From Bolinopsis microptera (taxonomy: Eukaryota; Ctenophora; Tentaculata; Lobata; Bolinopsidae): DNA of 64,000 nucleotides. Within the stretch, counting starts at the first letter, position 1. Each line of letters begins with the position of its first letter. The stretch is from assembly GCF_026151205.1 (NCBI RefSeq), contig NC_087077.1, positions 5,666,483 through 5,730,482 of the forward strand, in the 5' to 3' direction. The notes under the pieces are model-generated. The model saw only the letters and a program-made list of their open reading frames with translations. It did no database searches and had not been told where the DNA came from. A program made the translations under genes and the position numbers. Below are positions 58,731-64,000 of the stretch, in pieces.

Positions 58731-61470
58731 TACTCATTGTTCACTCTCTGTCTTCATCAGTGTTACTCTACATTTCTCTCTGCAGTTATTCTTCCACTCA
58801 GTATTAACTCTCTGTCTTCATCAGTGTTACTCTATATTTCCCTCAGTAGTTATTCTCCCAATCAGTGTTAACTCTCTATCTTCATCAGTGTTATTCTACA
58901 TTTCCCTCAGTAGTTACTCTCACACTGAGAGTTAACTCTCTGTCTTATTCTCCCACTCAGTATTAACTCTCTGTCTTCGTCAGTGTTACTCTCTATTTCC
59001 CTCAGTAGCTACTCTCCCACTCAGTATTAACTCTCTGTCTTCATCAGTGTTATTCTACATTTCCCTCAGTAGTTACTCTCACACTGAGAGTTAACTCTCT
59101 GTCTTCGTCAGTGTTACTCTATATTTCGCTCAGTAGTTATTCTCCCACTCAGTATTAACTCTCTGTCTTCATCAGTGTAACTCTACATTTCTCTCAGTAG
59201 TTATTCTCCCACTCAGTATTAACTCTAGCTCTCTGTCTTCATCAGTGTTACTCTACATTTCTCTCAGTAGTTATTCTCCCAATCAGTGTTAACTCTCTAT
59301 CTTCATCAGTGTTACTCTAGACATTTCCTTCAGAAGTTAATCTCCCACTCGACTCAGTATTAACTCTCTGTCTTCGTGAGTGTTACTCTATTATATTTCC
59401 CTCAGTAGTTACTCTCACACTGAGAGTTAACTCTCTGTCTTCGTCAGTGTTACTCTATATTTCGCTCAGTAGTTATTCTCCCACTCAGTATCAACACTCT
59501 GTCTTCGTCAGTGTAACTCTACATTTCTCTCAGTAGTTATTCTCCCACTCAGTATTAACTCTAGCTCTCTGTCTTCATCAGTGTTACTCTACATTTCTCT
59601 CAGCAGTTATTCTCCCACTCAGTATTAACTCTAGCTCTCTGTATTCATCAGTGTTACTCTACATTTCTCTCAGCAGTTATTCTTCCACTCAGTATTAACT
59701 CTCTGTCTTCGTCAGTGTTACTCTATATTTCCCTCAGTAGTTATTCTCCCAATCAGTGTTAACTCTAGCTCTCTGTCTTCATCAGTGTTACTCTACATTT
59801 CCCTCAGTAATTATTCTCCCACTCAGGATCAGTATCAACTCTCTGTCTTCATCAGTGTAACTCTACATTTCTCTCAGTAGTTATTCTCCCACTCAGTATT
59901 AACTCTAGCTCTCTGTCTTCATCAGTGTTACTCTACATTTCCCTCAGTAATTATTCTCCCACTCAGTATCAACTCTCTGTCTTCATCAGTGTAACTCTAC
60001 ATTTCTCTCAGTAGTTATTCTCCCACTCAGTATTAACTCTAGCTCTCTGTCTTCATCAGTGTTTCTCTACATTTCTCTCAGCAGTTATTCTTCCACTCAG
60101 TATTAACTCTCTGTCTTCGTCAGTGTTACTCTATATTTCCCTCAGTAGTTATTCTCCCAATCAGTGTTAACTCTCTATCTTCATCAGTGTTACTCTAGAC
60201 ATTTCCTTCAGAAGTTAATCTCCCACTCGACTCAGTATTAACTCTTTGTCTTCGTGAGTGTTACTCTATTATATTTCCCTCAGTAGCTACTCTCCCACTC
60301 AGTATTAACTCTCTGTCTTCATCAGTGTTATTCTACATTTCCCTCAGTATAGTTACTCTCACACTGAGAGTTAACTCTCTGTCTCTATCAGTGTAACTCT
60401 ACATTTCTCTCAGTAGTTACTCTTTCACTCAGTTTTAACTCTCTGTCGTCATCAGTGTTCTCTCATCTTAGTTATTCTCCCACTCAGTATTAACTCTCTG
60501 TCTTCGTCAGTGTTACTCTATATTTCCCTCAGTAGTTACTATCACACTGAGAGTTAACTCTCTGTCTTTGTCAGTGTTACTCTATATTTTGCTCAGTAGT
60601 TATTCTCCCACTCAGTATTAACTCTCTGTCTTCGTCAGTATTACTCTACATTTCCCTCAGTAGTTATTCTCCCACTCAGTATCAACTCTCTGTCTTCATC
60701 AGTGTAACTCTACATTTCCTTCAGAAGTTATTCTCCCACTCAGTATTAACTCTCTGTCTTCGTCAGTGTTACTCTATATTTCCCTCAGTAGCTACTCTTC
60801 CACTCAGTATTAACTCTCTGTCTTCGTCAGTGTTATTCTACATTTCCCTCAGTACTCAGTAGTTACTCTCACACTGAGAGTTAACTCTCTGTTAACTTCT
60901 CTGTCTTTCCCTCAGTAGTTATTCTCCCAATCAGTGTTAACTCTCTATCTTCATCAGTGTTACTCTAGACATTTCCTTCAGAAGTTATTCCCTCACTCAG
61001 TATTAACTCTCTGTCTTTGTCAGTGATACTCTACATTTCCCTCATGCTCAGTAGTTATTCTCCCACTAAGTATTAACTCTCTGTCTTCGTCAGTGTTATT
61101 CTATATTTCCCTCAGTAGCTACTCTCCCACTCAGTATTAACTCTCTGTCTTCATCAGTGTTATTCTACATTTCCCTCAGTACTCAGTAGTTACTCTCACA
61201 CTGAGAGTTAACTCTCTGTTAACTTCTCTGTCTTTCCCTCAGTAGTTATTCTCCCAATCAGTGTTAACTCTCTATCTTCATCAGTGTTACTCTAGACATT
61301 TCTTTCAGAAGTTATTCTCCCACTCAGTATTAACTCTCTGTCTTCGTCAGTGATACTCTACATTTCCCTCATGCTCAGTAGTTACTCTCCCATTTAGTGG
61401 TAACTCTCTGTCTTCATCAGTGTTACTCTACGTTTCCCTCATTAATTACTCTTCCACTCAAACTTCTCTG
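58730..61470. repeat. Degenerate ~66-bp pyrimidine-rich minisatellite
   Basis: About 40 units with the pattern ACTCAGTATTAACTCTCTGT, TTCATCAGTGTTACTCTA and CATTTCCCTCAGTAGTTA are arranged head to tail with length changes. Longer blocks recur, for example the ACACTGAGAGTTAACTC variant. The plus strand is poor in G. Confidence 0.95.
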
Positions 61471-62778
61471 GGATTGGTGGAAAAAGGAGAGAAAACTTCG
61501 ACTGAAATACGATAAGGGTGAGTTAAAAGTTTCAAACCCGCTTAAAACGACGACACTAACTTGGTGCTATATCACTACATAATATGTGCAAGGCAAATTT
61601 CTGGAGAATCGAGTATTTTTTTGTAATAATTTGAATTATAAAGCGACAAAATATTATGTGTTCTCTCTTGGTTTGATTTTTTGAACAACAGCCAGTAATT
61701 TTAGAAGGTAAACGGTCAAGCAAAGTGTGCAAGGTCGTTGATGGAGTATTCTATGTGAAATCCTCTCACCGGTCTGAGCCCCACCAACTTAACATCAGAG
61801 GACCAACTTGCACCTGCAGACATATTTTTTCCTTTTCACCCTTTTGAAAAAAGGCAATAGTGAAAGGTTACGAATGGAGGTTTTGGCAGAAAAACGTGGA
61901 TTTTGGAGATCGCGTTAGGATTGCTTGCGGAGATGTGATGTATAGATAGCCTGTGATCTATGAATGCGCGGCGCGACTGTGTTTTAATGTATATGATGCA
62001 TGTAATGTATAATATTACTATTAGGTAATACCCCCAATTTGTACGTGGCACGCGTAGTGTATTGATATGTACATGAGTATAGTTTACCTTTGCTGATAAT
62101 TTCTTGAATTACAGATACAAGTTAAGTTCTACGGCAATTGAACTAAATTTCAAGTGTTTCCCGTATTTGATGCATAATTTATCAATATTAATATCATGAA
62201 GATTGAAGTGAGCTGATTGGAGCTTATACTTAAATGTATAGTAAATGTGAAATGGAAATCTAGCGTCCGCCAAAACGAAAAAACGGGCGCAATTCTTGTT
62301 CAAGCTATTGATGATGGTTTAATGAAATGCAATGGGAGGACCTACCTGAAGATTAGGTCCTTCGTAAAAGATAAAGGTCTGTTAAATTGATCTGTATGCA
62401 TGTTTACATTCCCATTTGAATAGACAAGACAAAATTGAGGTTCATAACTCGTTCATGTGCTATGGCAGTGCGTCCGCGTCGATGTAGGAGGTGTGGAGCC
62501 TGCTAGTAGAGAAAATATGAAGTTTCCAACAGTAAATATTATTATCAATATCAAAGGCAGGGCATTACTTCGACCTCCGAGGCGAGGTATCCGTGTGGAC
62601 CCTGGTTGTTATAAGGGTTGGAAAGACAAAGATAATTTTGTCTGTTAAAGTGGGTTATCACTCTCTGCCATCAGACTCATAAATCACATCTCCGCAGGGT
62701 TTGCCAGGTTTTCCCTATTGCTTTGCTTCCAATTCTTATAATAGTCAAAATATAAAATCCGATATTATTTTTGCAGGA
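61471..62778. other. AT-rich region, possible SWIM-like fragment
   Basis: A 40-codon plus-strand frame at about 61708-61830 reads KVCKVVDGVFYVKSSHR then PTCTCRH, recalling the start of SWIM zinc fingers (VKSxSR...xCTC), but the rest of the finger is missing. No other gene is supported. A possible upstream exon for the 62779 exon was not found. Confidence 0.3.
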
Positions 62779-63075
62779 AGTGATATTGGGATATGGCCAG
62801 CTGATGCAGATGTAAACAAATGCTGCGATTATCCAGCATCAGAAGACGAGGATGAAGAAGTAGAAGATGATGAGGTTGGAGGAAATTGGGATAAAAGAAA
62901 GAAGAAACGGGACATAGACTATAAAGGAGATTGGCGGGAGCTTTCAAACAGAATAACTTCCTTCGTTAATGATCCTGAGTTTGACGTGATGGACGATGAT
63001 GTCCGTGCATTATTATATAAGAAACTGTCAGATACCGTCAATGATGTGGCATCCTATATTTACAAAAGAAACTAA
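62779..63075 (+). CDS. Last exon of an unidentified acidic protein
   Basis: After the acceptor TTTTTGCAG an open frame of 98 codons runs to a stop at 63075. It has Asp/Glu-rich stretches (SEDEDEEVEDDEVGG), a basic KRKKKRD patch and a helical C-terminal part (VRALLYKKLSDTVNDVASYIYKRN). Composition and a clean acceptor suggest a real terminal exon in phase 1. I do not recognise the family and found no upstream exons. Confidence 0.5.
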   Translation, partial: SDIGIWPADADVNKCCDYPASEDEDEEVEDDEVGGNWDKRKKKRDIDYKGDWRELSNRITSFVNDPEFDVMDDDVRALLYKKLSDTVNDVASYIYKRN

Positions 63076-63179
63076 ATTAGATAACATAGATAAGATAATG
63101 TTTGATAATATATTACTTTAAAAGCCGTGCAATCATTTTAGATATTAGATATTAAACTAACCATATTATGATATTCTCC

Positions 63180-63725
63180 GTCTAACTATTCGATCTGTCT
63201 CCATCTCACTATTCAATCGGTCTCAACGTTCATTCTCTGTTTAACTATTCAATCTCTGTCTCAGTGTTCATTTTCTTGTTTAACTATTCAATCTTTGTCT
63301 CAGCGTTCATTCTCTGTCTCGACATTATTCTCCGTCTGACTATTTAATCTGTCTCAATGTTCATTCTCTGTCTCGACGTTCATTCTCCGTCTCACTATTC
63401 AATCTGTCTCAATGTTCATTCTCTGTCTCGACGTTCATTCTCCGTCTCACTATTCAATCTGTCTCGACGTTCATTATTTGTTTAACTATTCAATCTCTTT
63501 CTCAGTGATCATTCTTTGTTTAACTATTAAATCACTGTTCATTCCTGTCTCGACGTTAATTCTCCGTCTCATTATTCAATCTCTGCATCAGTGTTCATTC
63601 TCTATTTTAGAGTCAATTCCCTGTCTTACCTATCAATCTTTCTCGGTGTTCATTCCCTGTCTGACTGTTCAATTTCTGTCTCACTGTCCATTCTCTGTCT
63701 CGCTGTTCAATCTTCGTGTTTCTTT
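63180..63725. repeat. Second pyrimidine-rich minisatellite field
   Basis: Irregular units of TCTCAATGTTCATTCTCTG, TCTCGACGTTCATTCTCCG and TCTCACTATTCAATCTG are arrayed head to tail. Wording such as CTCTGTCT is shared with the 58730-61470 field. Confidence 0.9.
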
Positions 63726-64000
63726 CAAAGTGTTACAGTGACAAGGAGACCGAATGATATTGTTGTAAAATAAAAAGCTTGTCCGCTTTAGTTATAGTGA
63801 TATTAAAACATATACAACACCATGTATTATGAAATTTTAGATTTTGTTACAAAATATGGACAGTGAATTTGATGTTGTTGTCTAATAATACAAGACGTGA
63901 GGCGCGGCGACATTATAAATTTTAGAATTGCCCGCGCATTTTAGTACTTTGCCGCGGCTCCACTAGTATTTAACGTTTACCATTGTTAATGGTCTGACCC
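63726..64000. other. Window end, no gene seen
   Basis: It has an AATAAA-type signal (AAAATAAAAAGC at about 63768) that could serve the exon at 62779. The last bases repeat ACCATTGTTAATGG, which also precedes the 91-bp satellite. Confidence 0.35.

Noticed and set aside
55476-61470. CRISPR-like arrays
   Set aside because: Repeats are contiguous without unique spacers and the context is eukaryotic; these are satellites.

Overview
This is a window of nuclear DNA from an invertebrate animal. It is AT-rich, has spliceosomal introns with GT..AG borders, TTAGGG-type interstitial telomere repeats, a eukaryotic tRNA-Lys, CR1/RTE-like non-LTR retrotransposon debris and many small inverted-repeat transposons. 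The retrotransposon proteins and the gene families would fit a cnidarian or another early-branching metazoan. That placement is inference, and nothing here fixes the species. All exon borders were read by eye and checked by codon phase, so allow a few bases of error at ends without a phase check.

The main gene is a minus-strand, 28-exon gene running from an ATG at 50110 to a stop at 28420. It encodes about 1,455 residues of a WDR49/WDR64-like protein: a basic repeated N-terminal region, an EF-hand-like segment, then WD40 repeats to the C-terminus. Its 3' part (exons 22-28) is present twice in tandem: 27611-31275 belongs to the full gene and 22841-27070 is a headless copy downstream. A TA-flanked inverted-repeat element lies between the copies. 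The large intron 15 holds a complete three-exon gene on the opposite strand (36725-38809) for a small secreted, probably GPI-anchored, single-sushi-domain protein, with two ISRE-like motifs upstream. Intron 20 holds a tRNA-Lys(UUU) antisense to the host gene and a tRNA-derived SINE fragment.

The left third (1-22.8 kb) is a transposon graveyard. It has a 1.7-kb foldback element enclosing telomere-like repeats (114-1810) and a 5.06-kb element with poly-G-tipped inverted ends and a 6-bp duplication (2826-7887). That element carries an unrecognised ORF split by a 5'-truncated retrotransposon with an 11-bp duplication. Further right are LINE ORF1 and RT fragments (8.6-13.1 kb), a mariner-type element (11026-11793), a GC-rich foldback with 560-bp arms (16062-18762), a second poly-G-tipped element (19404-20093), minisatellites and a HIRAN-like ORF (21.6 kb).

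The right end (50-64 kb) holds a LINE RT fragment split by an 801-bp insertion, a cluster of 82-86-bp elements, a 91-bp satellite of about 20 copies, two pyrimidine-rich minisatellite fields, and the last exon of an unidentified acidic protein.

No pathway-like cluster is visible. The most useful observations are the nested gene, the recent partial gene duplication with its dated insertion, the poly-G-tipped element family, and short tandem arrays sitting against several splice sites.
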